This document shows, piece after piece, positions 8,932 through 16,786 of a stretch of 64,000 nt of DNA. The stretch spans positions 5,642,001 through 5,706,000 of the forward strand of contig CP108521.1 of assembly GCA_035999765.1 (NCBI GenBank). Reading direction: 5' to 3'. The notes below the pieces were generated by a model. It worked only from the letters and a program-made list of their open reading frames with translations. It made no database searches and had not been told where the DNA came from. The stretch is from Streptomyces sp. NBC_01231. GTDB taxonomy: Bacteria > Actinomycetota > Actinomycetes > Streptomycetales > Streptomycetaceae. A program made the position numbers and the translations under genes. Each line of letters begins with the position of its first letter. Position 1 is the stretch's first letter.

Positions 8932-9031
8932 GGAGAGGGGAGAGGGAGGAGAGGGGGGAGGGGAAACGAGCACGGGTGAAGGTGAGGGGCGAGGACGGGG
9001 GCGGCACAGTTCTCAGGGCGGACACAACGAC

Positions 9032-9062
9032 GAGGTCCCGCCTCACCTGGAGACGGGACCTC
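9032..9062. terminator. Terminator hairpin between MBL hydrolase gene and crp
   Basis: GAGGTCCCG (9032-9040) and CGGGACCTC (9054-9062) form a perfect 9-bp stem with a 13-nt loop, 25 bp downstream of the crp stop on its strand. A purine-only tract (8932-8975) precedes it on the other side. It can serve both converging transcripts. Confidence 0.6.
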
Positions 9063-9086
9063 AGCGACGTACGGTCAGGACCGGCG

Positions 9087-9761
9087 TCAGCGCGAGCGCT
9101 TGGCGAGCCGTTCCACGTCCAGCAGGATCACGGCTCGCGCCTCCAGACGGAGCCACCCGCGGCCCGCGAAGTCGGCCAGCGCCTTGTTCACGGTCTCGCG
9201 GGACGCGCCGACCAGCTGGGCCAGCTCCTCCTGCGTGAGGTCGTGGACGACGTGGATGCCCTCCTCGGACTGCACGCCGAAGCGGCGGGAGAGGTCGAGC
9301 AGCGCGCGGGCGACACGGCCGGGGACGTCCGAGAAGACCAGGTCGGACATGGCGTCGTTGGTGCGACGCAGGCGGCGGGCGACGGCGCGCAGGAGGGCGG
9401 TGGCCACCTCGGGGCGGACGTTCAGCCAGGGCTGGAGGTCGCCATGGCCGAGGCCCAGCAGCTTGACCTCGGTCAGCGCGGTGGCGGTCGCCGTGCGCGG
9501 GCCCGGGTCGAAGAGGGACAGTTCGCCGATGAGCTCACCGGGGCCGACGACGGCCAGCATGTTCTCGCGGCCGTCGGGGGAGGTGCGGTGGAGCTTCACC
9601 TTGCCCTCGGTGACGACGTAGAGCCGATCGCCCGGGTCGCCCTCGTGGAACAGGGAGTCGCCACGCGCGAGGGTCACCTCACTCATGGAGGCGCGCAGTT
9701 CCGCGGACTGCTCGTCATCGAGCGCCGCGAAGAGCGGGTTGCGCCGCAGAACGTCGTCCAC
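9087..9761 (-). CDS. crp: Cyclic AMP receptor protein Crp
   Basis: A CRP/FNR-family transcription factor of 224 residues. The N-terminal cyclic-nucleotide domain contains the phosphate-binding cassette GELIGELSLFDPGPRTAT (75-92, Glu80 and Arg89). A long dimerisation helix and a winged-helix domain follow, with recognition helix SRETVNKAL near 187-195. In Streptomyces, Crp controls germination, growth and antibiotic precursor supply. The GTG at 9761 is chosen because aaggagag precedes it by about 6 nt and the length matches known Crp; the long in-frame extension upstream is non-coding. It is divergent from nth with a candidate Crp site between them. Confidence 0.96.
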   Translation of the reverse strand: MDDVLRRNPLFAALDDEQSAELRASMSEVTLARGDSLFHEGDPGDRLYVVTEGKVKLHRTSPDGRENMLAVVGPGELIGELSLFDPGPRTATATALTEVKLLGLGHGDLQPWLNVRPEVATALLRAVARRLRRTNDAMSDLVFSDVPGRVARALLDLSRRFGVQSEEGIHVVHDLTQEELAQLVGASRETVNKALADFAGRGWLRLEARAVILLDVERLAKRSR

Positions 9762-9851
9762 GAGTTCTCTCCTTGTCGACCTGCTCAGGGGATCTTGCTC
9801 CCCCTGTCTACCAGGGGACCGTGTTCCCCATTTTGCCGGACGGTCCAAACA

Positions 9852-9865
9852 GTGTGATCTGTCAC
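9852..9865. promoter_or_regulatory. Candidate Crp-binding site
   Basis: GTGTGATCTGTCAC exactly fits the pattern GTG-N6-GNCAC that I recall as the Streptomyces Crp consensus. It lies in the crp-nth intergenic region, 91 bp upstream of the crp GTG, where autoregulation is plausible. The match is by eye only. Confidence 0.5.
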
Positions 9866-9968
9866 AAGGATGCCGCACAGGTGTGCCGGGGTATGCGGCA
9901 GGGGTCCAATTGGAGGCCGATCTTCTGGGTCCGGGGCGGATGTCAGTGCCGGGCTCTAGGCTGGCCGG

Positions 9969-11081
9969 GTGTCCAAATCGCCGGTGGGAGCACAGGCCAA
10001 GGGGGCTGGACGGGTGGCGGCACATCAAGATTCCGCTGTGGGCGAACAGGGCTCCGGCGGCGGTAAGAAAAACGCAAAAGCGACAAAGAAGGCTCCGGTG
10101 AAGAAGGCGACTTCCAAGAAGGCTGCCCCGGTGAAGAAGGCCGCCGAGGCCGAGAAGGCCGTACCGGCGAAAAGGGCCGCCCCGGCGAAGAAGGCTGCCC
10201 CGCTGAAGCAGGGTGCCTCGCTGAAGAAAGCGGTCGTCGCGCCCGGGAAAGCCGCCGCCTCGGTGAAGAAGGCGGCTCCGGCGAAGACCGTCGCCGCGCC
10301 GCCGAGCGACGAGTCGCGCACCGCCCTCGTCCGCCGTGCCCGCCGGATCAACCGCGAACTCGCCGAGGTCTATCCGTACGCCCACCCGGAGCTGGACTTC
10401 GAGAACCCCTTCCAGCTGATCGTCGCCACGGTCCTGTCCGCCCAGACCACCGACCTGAGGGTCAATCAGACGACGCCCGCCCTCTTCGCCAAGTACCCCA
10501 CGCCGGAGGACCTGGCCGCGGCCAACCCGGAGGAGGTCGAGGAGATCCTCCGGCCCACCGGCTTCTTCCGGGCCAAGACCAGGTCGGTCATAGGGCTGTC
10601 CAAGGCGCTCGTCGAGGACTTCGGGGGAGAGGTCCCCGGGCGGCTCGACGACCTAGTCAAGCTGCCCGGGGTAGGCCGCAAGACCGCCTTCGTGGTGCTC
10701 GGCAACGCCTTCGGGCGGCCCGGCGTCACGGTGGACACGCACTTCCAGCGGCTGGTGCGGCGCTGGCGGTGGACCGCCGAGACCGACCCGGACAAGATCG
10801 AGGCCGCCGTCGGCGCGCTCTTCCCCAAGAGCGAGTGGACGATGCTGTCCCACCACGTGATCTTCCACGGCCGCCGTATCTGCCACGCCCGCAAGCCCGC
10901 CTGCGGCGCCTGCCCCATCGCCCCGCTCTGCCCGGCGTACGGCGAGGGCGAGACGGACCCGGAGAAGGCCCGGAAACTGCTCAAGTACGAGAAGGGCGGC
11001 TTCCCGGGCCAGCGTCTGAAGCCCCCGCAGGCATATCTGGACGCCGGCGGGAAACCCGCGCCGCCGCTGGGGGCCCGATGA
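9969..11081 (+). CDS. nth: Endonuclease III with histone-like N-terminal tail
   Basis: A base-excision DNA glycosylase/AP lyase for oxidised pyrimidines. The helix-hairpin-helix LPGVGRKTA (232-240) holds the catalytic Lys238. VDTH contains Asp256, and the 4Fe-4S ligands are Cys305, Cys312, Cys315 and Cys321 (C-x6-C-x2-C-x5-C). Residues 30-110 are Lys/Ala/Pro repeats ([10 protein letters not shown] type) resembling histone H1 tails, absent from E. coli Nth. The GTG at 9969 opens the tail; internal starts cannot be ruled out, but the Lys/Ala coding pattern continues from near it. The next Nudix gene follows on the same strand. Confidence 0.93.
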   Translation: MSKSPVGAQAKGAGRVAAHQDSAVGEQGSGGGKKNAKATKKAPVKKATSKKAAPVKKAAEAEKAVPAKRAAPAKKAAPLKQGASLKKAVVAPGKAAASVKKAAPAKTVAAPPSDESRTALVRRARRINRELAEVYPYAHPELDFENPFQLIVATVLSAQTTDLRVNQTTPALFAKYPTPEDLAAANPEEVEEILRPTGFFRAKTRSVIGLSKALVEDFGGEVPGRLDDLVKLPGVGRKTAFVVLGNAFGRPGVTVDTHFQRLVRRWRWTAETDPDKIEAAVGALFPKSEWTMLSHHVIFHGRRICHARKPACGACPIAPLCPAYGEGETDPEKARKLLKYEKGGFPGQRLKPPQAYLDAGGKPAPPLGAR

Positions 11082-11169
11082 CTCGGTCCCGGATCCACCC
11101 TTGTGCACGTTCCCAGGAACGATCTCGGGAGCGTCGGGCGTTGGACCGAGCAGGACGAGGGGGGTGGCG

Positions 11170-11865
11170 ATGACGCGCGCGAGCCATACGCGGGGCGGTC
11201 CGGTGACGGTCAGCACGGAAGGCCTGCCGGGCTGGCTGCATCCGGTGGTGCACGCCGTGGAGACCGTCGAGCCGCTGCAGCTCAGCCGCTTCCTGCCGCC
11301 GGCGGACGGCGCGGGGCGGCAGTCCGCCGTCCTGATCCTGTTCGGCGAGGGTGAGCGCGGGCCCGAACTGCTTCTCATGGAGCGGGCGAGTTCGCTGCGG
11401 TCGCACGCGGGACAGCCGTCCTTCCCGGGTGGCGCGCTGGATCCCGAGGACGGAGACCCGAAGGGCGACGGTCCACTGCGTGCGGCGCTGCGCGAGGCCG
11501 AGGAGGAGACGGGGCTCGATCCTGCCGGGGTCCAGATCTTCGGCGTGCTGCCCCGGCTGTACATCCCGGTCAGCGGTTTCGTCGTCACGCCCGTGCTGGG
11601 CTGGTGGCGCGAGCCCAGCCCGGTCGGGGTCGTCGACCCGAACGAGACCGCGCGGGTTTTCACCGTCCCCGTGGCGGATCTCACGGATGCCGGAAACCGC
11701 GCCACCGCGGTTCACCCCCGAGGCCATAAAGGTCCGGCATTTCTGGTCGAATCGGCCCTGGTGTGGGGATTCACAGCCGGGATCATCGACCGTCTGCTCC
11801 ACTACGCGGGCTGGGAGCTCCCCTGGGACCGGGACAAGCAGGTCCCTCTCGACTGGCGTGCATGA
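11170..11865 (+). CDS. Nudix hydrolase, CoA pyrophosphatase type
   Basis: A 231-residue Nudix protein. The region SHAGQPSFPGGALDPEDGD followed by ALREAEEETGLDP matches the CoA-diphosphatase subgroup (UPF0035 'G-Q-x-SFPGG' signature plus Nudix box), so cleavage of CoA or acyl-CoA to phosphopantetheine and 3',5'-ADP is likely. ATG 11170 follows a purine-rich gaggggggtggcg. A TTG at 11101 would extend it by 23 residues with poor resemblance to the family. It lies between nth and the MarP-like protease gene, an order conserved in mycobacteria. Confidence 0.85.
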   Translation: MTRASHTRGGPVTVSTEGLPGWLHPVVHAVETVEPLQLSRFLPPADGAGRQSAVLILFGEGERGPELLLMERASSLRSHAGQPSFPGGALDPEDGDPKGDGPLRAALREAEEETGLDPAGVQIFGVLPRLYIPVSGFVVTPVLGWWREPSPVGVVDPNETARVFTVPVADLTDAGNRATAVHPRGHKGPAFLVESALVWGFTAGIIDRLLHYAGWELPWDRDKQVPLDWRA

Positions 11866-11940
11866 CACTGTGTCTGCCGTGTTGTGCGAAGTCAGGGTGT
11901 CTGCCGTGCTGTGCAAAGTGATGAGGCGAGGCTCGAACCG

Positions 11941-13140
11941 GTGAACGTGCTGGACATCCTGTTGCTGGTCGCCGCCGTGTGGTTCGCGATCGTCGGCTAT
12001 CGCCAGGGTTTCGTCGTGGGCATCCTGTCGGTGATCGGCTTTCTGGGCGGCGGTCTCGTCGCGGTCTACCTGCTCCCCGTCATCTGGGACGCGCTGACCG
12101 ACAACGCCGAGGTCGGCACCACGGCCGCCGTCGTCGCGGTCGTCGTCGTCATCGTCTGCGCCTCCGTCGGCCAGGCACTGACCACCCACCTCGGCAACAA
12201 ACTGCGCCGATACATCACCTGGTCCCCGGCCCGCGCCCTGGACGCCACCGGCGGCGCCCTGGTCAACGTGGTCGCGATGCTGCTGGTCGCCTGGCTGATC
12301 GGCTCCGCCCTCGCCGGCACCACCCTGCCGACGCTCGGCAAGGAAGTCCGCAGCTCCAACGTGCTTCTCGGGGTCGCCCGGGTGTTGCCCGACCGGGCCG
12401 ACACCTGGTTCGCGGACTTCTCCACGGTCCTCGCGCAGAACGGCTTCCCGCAGGTCTTCAGTCCGTTCGCGGACGAGCAGATCACCGACGTCGATCCGCC
12501 CGACCCGGCCCTCGCGAACAGCCCGGTCGCCACCCGCGCCCAGCGCTCCATCGTGAAGGTCATGGGCACCGCCCAGAGCTGCGGCAAGGTCCTCGAGGGC
12601 AGCGGCTTCGTCTTCGGCGACCGCCGTGTCATGACCAACGCGCACGTGGTCGGAGGCGTCGACGAGCCCACCGTCCAGATAGGCGGCGAGGGCAGGAAGT
12701 ACGACGCCACGGTCGTCCTGTACGACTGGGAGCGCGACATCGCCGTACTCGACGTACCGGACCTGAGCGCGCCCGCGCTGAAGTTCGCCTCGCAGGACGC
12801 GGCGCGCGGGGACGGCGCGATCGTGGCGGGCTTCCCGGAGAACGGGGGGTACGACGTTCGGGCCGCGCGCGTGCGCGGGCGCATCACGGCCAACGGCCCG
12901 GACATCTACCACCGCAGCACCGTCCGCCGCGATGTCTACTCCCTCTTCGCGACCGTCCGTCAGGGCAACTCCGGTGGCCCGCTGCTCACCCCCGAGGGGA
13001 AGGTGTACGGCGTGGTCTTCGCGAAGTCCCTCGACAGCGCCGAGACCGGTTACGCGCTCACCGCCGACGAGATCCAGCAGGACATCGTCAAGGGGCGCAC
13101 CGCGAACCAGCAGGTGGACAGCGACAGCTGCGCACTCTGA
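11941..13140 (+). CDS. MarP-like membrane serine protease (CvpA + trypsin-like domain)
   Basis: A 399-residue membrane protease. The N-terminus carries about four membrane helices of the colicin V production (CvpA) type, residues 3-135. The extracytoplasmic chymotrypsin-like domain has His235 (TNAHVVGG), Asp266 (ERDIAVLD) and Ser344 (GNSGGPL). In M. tuberculosis the homologue MarP supports acid and oxidative stress resistance by cleaving a cell-wall hydrolase; a similar wall-stress role is an inference here. GTG 11941 is used because the first membrane helix starts right after it. It is preceded by nth and the CoA Nudix gene as in mycobacteria. Confidence 0.9.
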   Translation: MNVLDILLLVAAVWFAIVGYRQGFVVGILSVIGFLGGGLVAVYLLPVIWDALTDNAEVGTTAAVVAVVVVIVCASVGQALTTHLGNKLRRYITWSPARALDATGGALVNVVAMLLVAWLIGSALAGTTLPTLGKEVRSSNVLLGVARVLPDRADTWFADFSTVLAQNGFPQVFSPFADEQITDVDPPDPALANSPVATRAQRSIVKVMGTAQSCGKVLEGSGFVFGDRRVMTNAHVVGGVDEPTVQIGGEGRKYDATVVLYDWERDIAVLDVPDLSAPALKFASQDAARGDGAIVAGFPENGGYDVRAARVRGRITANGPDIYHRSTVRRDVYSLFATVRQGNSGGPLLTPEGKVYGVVFAKSLDSAETGYALTADEIQQDIVKGRTANQQVDSDSCAL

Positions 13141-13562
13141 GGCCGGATTTCGAGGAACCCGGCCCGGGAGAGGGAGTGTCAGAAAGCGGGGCGTCAGCCC
13201 CGCGGATGACGCAGGCGTACAGAGACCCAGCGGGCCCGGCGGCGCAGGATGCGCGGAATGCCCACTCGGAGATCCGTGCCGTCCGGCATTGCCGGGGCAC
13301 CGCCTCGCTGGTGGGAGCTCAGGCCCGAGGCCGAGCGTCGATTGCGTGCTGCGTCACTGTAGTCGTGCGTCCAGCCCATACCCGGACGTCTGCCCCCGCC
13401 CCAAGGTCGATAACCACCCCCAGGGCCCCCAATTGGCCTATGCGCCAGGCAATTGGCCGTTCGTCGGGCAGGTGTTCATTTCCGGACACCGGGCGCAGCG
13501 GCCGGGTCACCGATCGGGTTCGGGATCCTTGAGCCAGTTGACCAGCTCGGTGGACCCGTGCT
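13141..13562. other. Intergenic region between convergent genes, with a duplicated gene end
   Basis: No gene is supported. The left part has a GC hairpin (13186-13203). The right part (13507-13554) is a near-identical copy of the adjacent hydrolase gene's last 48 bp. Short copies of caattggcc occur near 13430 and 13452. Confidence 0.6.
13186..13203 (+). terminator. Hairpin downstream of the MarP-like gene
   Basis: GCGGGGC (13186-13192) and GCCCCGC (13197-13203) form a 7-bp stem with a GTCA loop, 46 bp after the stop codon. This is a plausible terminator. Confidence 0.5.
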
Positions 13563-13610
13563 TCACCGATCGGGTTCGGGATCTTTCAGCCAGTTGACCA
13601 GCTCGGTGGA
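13507..13610. repeat. Direct duplication of a gene 3' end (48 bp, 56-bp period)
   Basis: Bases 13507-13554 repeat 13563-13610 with two mismatches (ccttgag versus ctttcag). The second copy is the coding 3' end of the alpha/beta hydrolase gene, including its stop codon; the first lies just downstream of that stop. The spacer is 8 bp. Confidence 0.85.
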
Positions 13611-14513
13611 GAAGGCGACCGGATCCTCCTCGTGCGGGAAGTGGCCCAGTCCGTCGAACAGTCGCCAACGGTACGGCGCTTCGACGTACTCCCCGGAACC
13701 GGCCGCGCTGCGCGTACGCATCACGGGGTCGAGGGATCCGTGCAGATGCAGCGTCGGCACCCGCACCGGCCGCTTCATGCGCCGGTTGAACTGGATGCCG
13801 TCCGGGCGGGCCAGGGAGCGCACCATCCAGCGGTACGGCTCGACCGAACAGTGCGCGGTCGAGGGGATGCAGATCGCGCGGCGATACGTCTCCACCGCCT
13901 CGTCGTCCGGCAGCCGAGGGCCCGACCAGTCCCGGATGAGGCGGGCGACGAGCGCGCCGTCGTCCGCGGTGAGCTGCCGCTCGGGGACCCAGGGGCGCTG
14001 GAACCCCCAGATGTAGGAGCCGGCGCGGGTCTGCTTGACGTCAGAGAGCATGGCCGAGCGCCAGCGTCGCGGGTGCGGCATCGAGGAGACCGCGAGCCGT
14101 CGTACGAGTTTCGGGCGCATCGCGGCCGCCGTCCACGCCAGATAGCCGCCGAGGTCATGGCCGACCAGCGCGGCGTCCGGCTCGCCGAGGGAGCGAATCA
14201 CGCCGGTGACGTCGAGGGCGAGGTTGGCCGGGTCGTAGCCGCGCGGGGTCCGGTCGCTGCCGCCGACGCCGCGCAGGTCCATGGCGACGGCCCGGTAGCC
14301 CGCGTCGGCGAGCGCGGTCAGCTGGTGCCGCCAGGTCCACCAGAACTGGGGGAAGCCGTGCAGCAGCAGCACCAGCGGTCCGTCACCCAGCTCGGCGATG
14401 TGGAAGCGCGCGCCGTTGGCGGCGACGTCCCGGTGGGTCACCTCTTGCCCGCCGGGGATGTCGACACGTACGACCGAGGCTGGTTGTGCCGAAGAGCCGG
14501 CGGGGTCCGTCAT
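13563..14513 (-). CDS. Alpha/beta hydrolase, epoxide hydrolase-like
   Basis: A 316-residue alpha/beta hydrolase. The oxyanion motif HGFP is at 52-55. The nucleophile is an aspartate, Asp120 in VGHDLGG, which points to epoxide or haloalkane substrates rather than esters. The acid Asp is in HGSLDPV and the base His in GLGHFPHEED near the C-terminus. The mycobacterial gene in the same neighbourhood is annotated as an epoxide hydrolase (EphE). Its ATG overlaps the stop of the upstream holin-like gene by 4 bp (14510-14513). Its last 48 bp are duplicated downstream. Confidence 0.87.
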   Translation of the reverse strand: MTDPAGSSAQPASVVRVDIPGGQEVTHRDVAANGARFHIAELGDGPLVLLLHGFPQFWWTWRHQLTALADAGYRAVAMDLRGVGGSDRTPRGYDPANLALDVTGVIRSLGEPDAALVGHDLGGYLAWTAAAMRPKLVRRLAVSSMPHPRRWRSAMLSDVKQTRAGSYIWGFQRPWVPERQLTADDGALVARLIRDWSGPRLPDDEAVETYRRAICIPSTAHCSVEPYRWMVRSLARPDGIQFNRRMKRPVRVPTLHLHGSLDPVMRTRSAAGSGEYVEAPYRWRLFDGLGHFPHEEDPVAFSTELVNWLKDPEPDR

Positions 14514-15001
14514 GAGGACGAGCGTGCCACAGCCTCGATGGCCTTCGCGTCCGGGACCCCGTCCTCCAGCGTCGGCCGCGGGTGCGGCTTGGCGTTCTGC
14601 AGGACGCCCGCCGTCTCCTTCATCGACGCGGCGACCTTCTGCGGCCCCTTGCTCTTCTTGGCCTTCTTCGCGAAGACCACGCCGATCAGGGCGAGGAGGC
14701 CGGCCACCAGCACGTTGGCCGCGAAGGACAGCAGGAAGCAGACCGCGAGGTTCCAGCCGCTCCAGGTCCTGATGCCGTATGCCAGCGCGAAGTTGAGCAT
14801 GGGCAGCGAGAACACCAGCACCGCGCCGGCCACCGTGAAGGCGCCGCCGCTGGTCGCGCCGCGCTTGACGTCATGCTTGAGCTGCGCCTTCGCCAGTGCG
14901 ATCTCGTCATGCACCAGCGCGGACATCTCGGTCGTCGCCGAGGCGAACAGTTGGCCGATGCTGCGTTCGGCGCCGACCGGGCTGCCGTCGGGTGCGCTCA
15001 T
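14510..15001 (-). CDS. Phage holin superfamily III-like membrane protein
   Basis: A 163-residue protein. An N-terminal amphipathic helix (ATTEMSALVHDEIALAKAQ) is followed by two membrane helices (about 52-77 and 84-110) and a charged C-terminus with KKAKKSKG. This is the layout of the actinobacterial 'phage holin family'/DUF1469 membrane proteins. These are chromosomal and not known to lyse cells. It overlaps the hydrolase gene by ATGA, and nhaA lies 150 bp upstream on the same strand. Confidence 0.75.
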   Translation of the reverse strand: MSAPDGSPVGAERSIGQLFASATTEMSALVHDEIALAKAQLKHDVKRGATSGGAFTVAGAVLVFSLPMLNFALAYGIRTWSGWNLAVCFLLSFAANVLVAGLLALIGVVFAKKAKKSKGPQKVAASMKETAGVLQNAKPHPRPTLEDGVPDAKAIEAVARSSS

Positions 15002-15152
15002 CGCGGTCTCCCTCTTCTGCCTGACGTCCGCCGGGCTGGTGCCCGACCTCCACCCGGCGTGTGCCTGACTGTGTACGGTCCTTCTGCACGGTCCTTTTGT
15101 ACCGTCCCGTCAGATCATGCCGGACGGGGGTTCTCCTCGCCTGCCCCGCCCG

Positions 15153-16565
15153 TCACTTCGGCAAGTCCGCTCGCTCGGCGGCCGTCCGTTCCGCGGCCTT
15201 CTCTGCGGCGATCCGGCGGTGCTCGGCGGCCTTGCGGTCGTAGATGTCGGCCATCCGCAGGTGGTAGGCCGGGTCGTCCTCCTCGTAGATGTCTGGAATG
15301 CCGTCGAGGTCGTCGTCGCGCTCCTCGGCCTCCCACAGCCTGCGGTATTTGGCGTTCCGTATCTTCAGCAGCACCGTCGCCAGCAGGGCCGCGATGAGGG
15401 ATCCGGTCAGGACGGCGGCCTTGACCTCGTCCGTCAGCGCCGCGTCGCCCTCGAAGGCCAGCTCGCCGATGAGCAGCGACACGGTGAAGCCGATGCCGGC
15501 CAGGGTCGCCACCGCGAACACGTCCGCCCACCGGAGGTCGTCGCTGAGCGAGGCCCGGGTGAAGCGGGCCGTCAGCCAGGTCCCCCCGAAGATGCCGATG
15601 GTCTTTCCGGCGACCAGTCCGAGGACGACACCGAGCGTCTCCGGCCGGTGGAACACCTCGCCGAGCGCCCCGCCGGAGAGGGAGACACCTGCGCTGAACA
15701 GCGCGAACAGCGGCACGGCCAGGCCCGCTGACAGCGGCCGTACGAGATGCTCGATGTGCCCGCCCGGGGAGTGCGCCTCGCCCTCGCGGGTCGTGCAGCG
15801 CAGCATCAGTCCCATCGCGACGCCCGCGATGGTGGCGTGGACGCCGCTGTTGTACATGAGCGCCCAGTTGACGAGCGCGAGCGGGACATACACGTACCAC
15901 CCGCGCACGCCCATCCTCAGCAGCAGCCAGAAGACGGCGAGACCGACGGCCGCGCCGCCGAGTGCGACGAAGTCGATCGAGTCGGTGAAGAACACCGCGA
16001 TGATCAGAATCGCGAAGAGGTCGTCGACGACGGCGAGTGTCAGCAGGAACGCGCGCAGGGCGCTCGGCAGGGACGTCCCGATGACGGCGAGCACCGCCAG
16101 CGCGAAGGCGATGTCGGTGGCGGTGGGGACGGCCCAGCCCTCGAACGAGCCGTCGCCGGTGATGTTGGTGAGCGTGTAGACGAGCGCCGGTACGGCCATC
16201 CCGCACAGGGCCGCCACGACGGGCAGGGCGGCCGCCCTGGGGTCGCGGAGGTCGCCGGCGACCAGCTCGCGCTTGAGTTCGATGCCGGCGACGAAGAAGA
16301 AGACGGCGAGGAGTCCGTCGGCTGCCCAGTGCGCGATCGAGAGGTTCAGGCCGAGGGCCCCGGGGCCGAGGTGGAAGTCGCTGACGCTTTCGTAACTGTC
16401 GTGCAGTGCCGGGACGTTCGCCCAGGTCAGCGCGGCGAGGGTGGCGATGAGCAGCAGCACGCCGCCGACGGTCTCGGTGCGCAGCGCGTCCGCCACATAG
16501 GTCCGCTCGGGCAGGGACAGACGTCCGAGAACCTTGCGGGCGGAGTTGGTGCGGGGGGCGGCCAC
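15153..16565 (-). CDS. nhaA: Na+/H+ antiporter NhaA
   Basis: A twelve-helix inner-membrane antiporter of 470 residues. The NhaA signatures are present: FFFVAGIELKREL, the ion-binding aspartates in ATDIAFALAVL and VVDDLFAILIIAV (the adjacent Asp pair), and GFTVSLLIGELAF near the end. A C-terminal cytoplasmic tail of about 75 charged residues (EERDDDLDGIPDIYEEDD, then Lys/Arg/Glu-rich) exceeds the E. coli protein. GTG 16565 is chosen because GGAGG lies 8 nt before it. The longer ATG at 16601 would add 12 residues. It exports Na+ in exchange for H+. Confidence 0.92.
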   Translation of the reverse strand: MAAPRTNSARKVLGRLSLPERTYVADALRTETVGGVLLLIATLAALTWANVPALHDSYESVSDFHLGPGALGLNLSIAHWAADGLLAVFFFVAGIELKRELVAGDLRDPRAAALPVVAALCGMAVPALVYTLTNITGDGSFEGWAVPTATDIAFALAVLAVIGTSLPSALRAFLLTLAVVDDLFAILIIAVFFTDSIDFVALGGAAVGLAVFWLLLRMGVRGWYVYVPLALVNWALMYNSGVHATIAGVAMGLMLRCTTREGEAHSPGGHIEHLVRPLSAGLAVPLFALFSAGVSLSGGALGEVFHRPETLGVVLGLVAGKTIGIFGGTWLTARFTRASLSDDLRWADVFAVATLAGIGFTVSLLIGELAFEGDAALTDEVKAAVLTGSLIAALLATVLLKIRNAKYRRLWEAEERDDDLDGIPDIYEEDDPAYHLRMADIYDRKAAEHRRIAAEKAAERTAAERADLPK

Positions 16566-16691
16566 GGGACAGACCTCCGGTCGGCGGGCAGGACGGAACA
16601 CTTGCCGACCAGACTTCCCGGCGCACCTATGTGGTTAGCCTACCTAAGATGCGCGAGGAGGAACACGGCGATCTTCACATTAGGCGCGAAA

Positions 16692-16724
16692 GGGGCACCC
16701 GGCGCGCTTGTCACCGGGTGCCCC
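16692..16724 (-). terminator. Terminator of acs
   Basis: GGGGCACCCGG (16692-16702) and CCGGGTGCCCC (16714-16724) form a perfect 11-bp stem (12 with the flanking A-T) and an 11-nt loop. It lies 43 bp downstream of the acs stop and before nhaA on the same strand, separating the two transcripts. Confidence 0.75.
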
Positions 16725-16743
16725 TCACCGCCGTACGTATGCC

Positions 16744-16786
16744 CAGTCCTCGCTGGGTGCGCCTGCTCAGTCCTCGCTGGGCGCGG
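16744..16786. repeat. 24-bp tandem duplication of the acs 3' end
   Basis: cagtcctcgctgggtgcgc at 16744 recurs as cagtcctcgctgggcgcgg at 16768. The second copy encodes the C-terminal APSED-stop of acs; the first is just downstream of the stop. Confidence 0.7.

Noticed and set aside
14510..15001. Prophage lysis gene
   Set aside because: The holin-like label comes from a domain name; the gene is embedded in a conserved core operon with no phage genes around.
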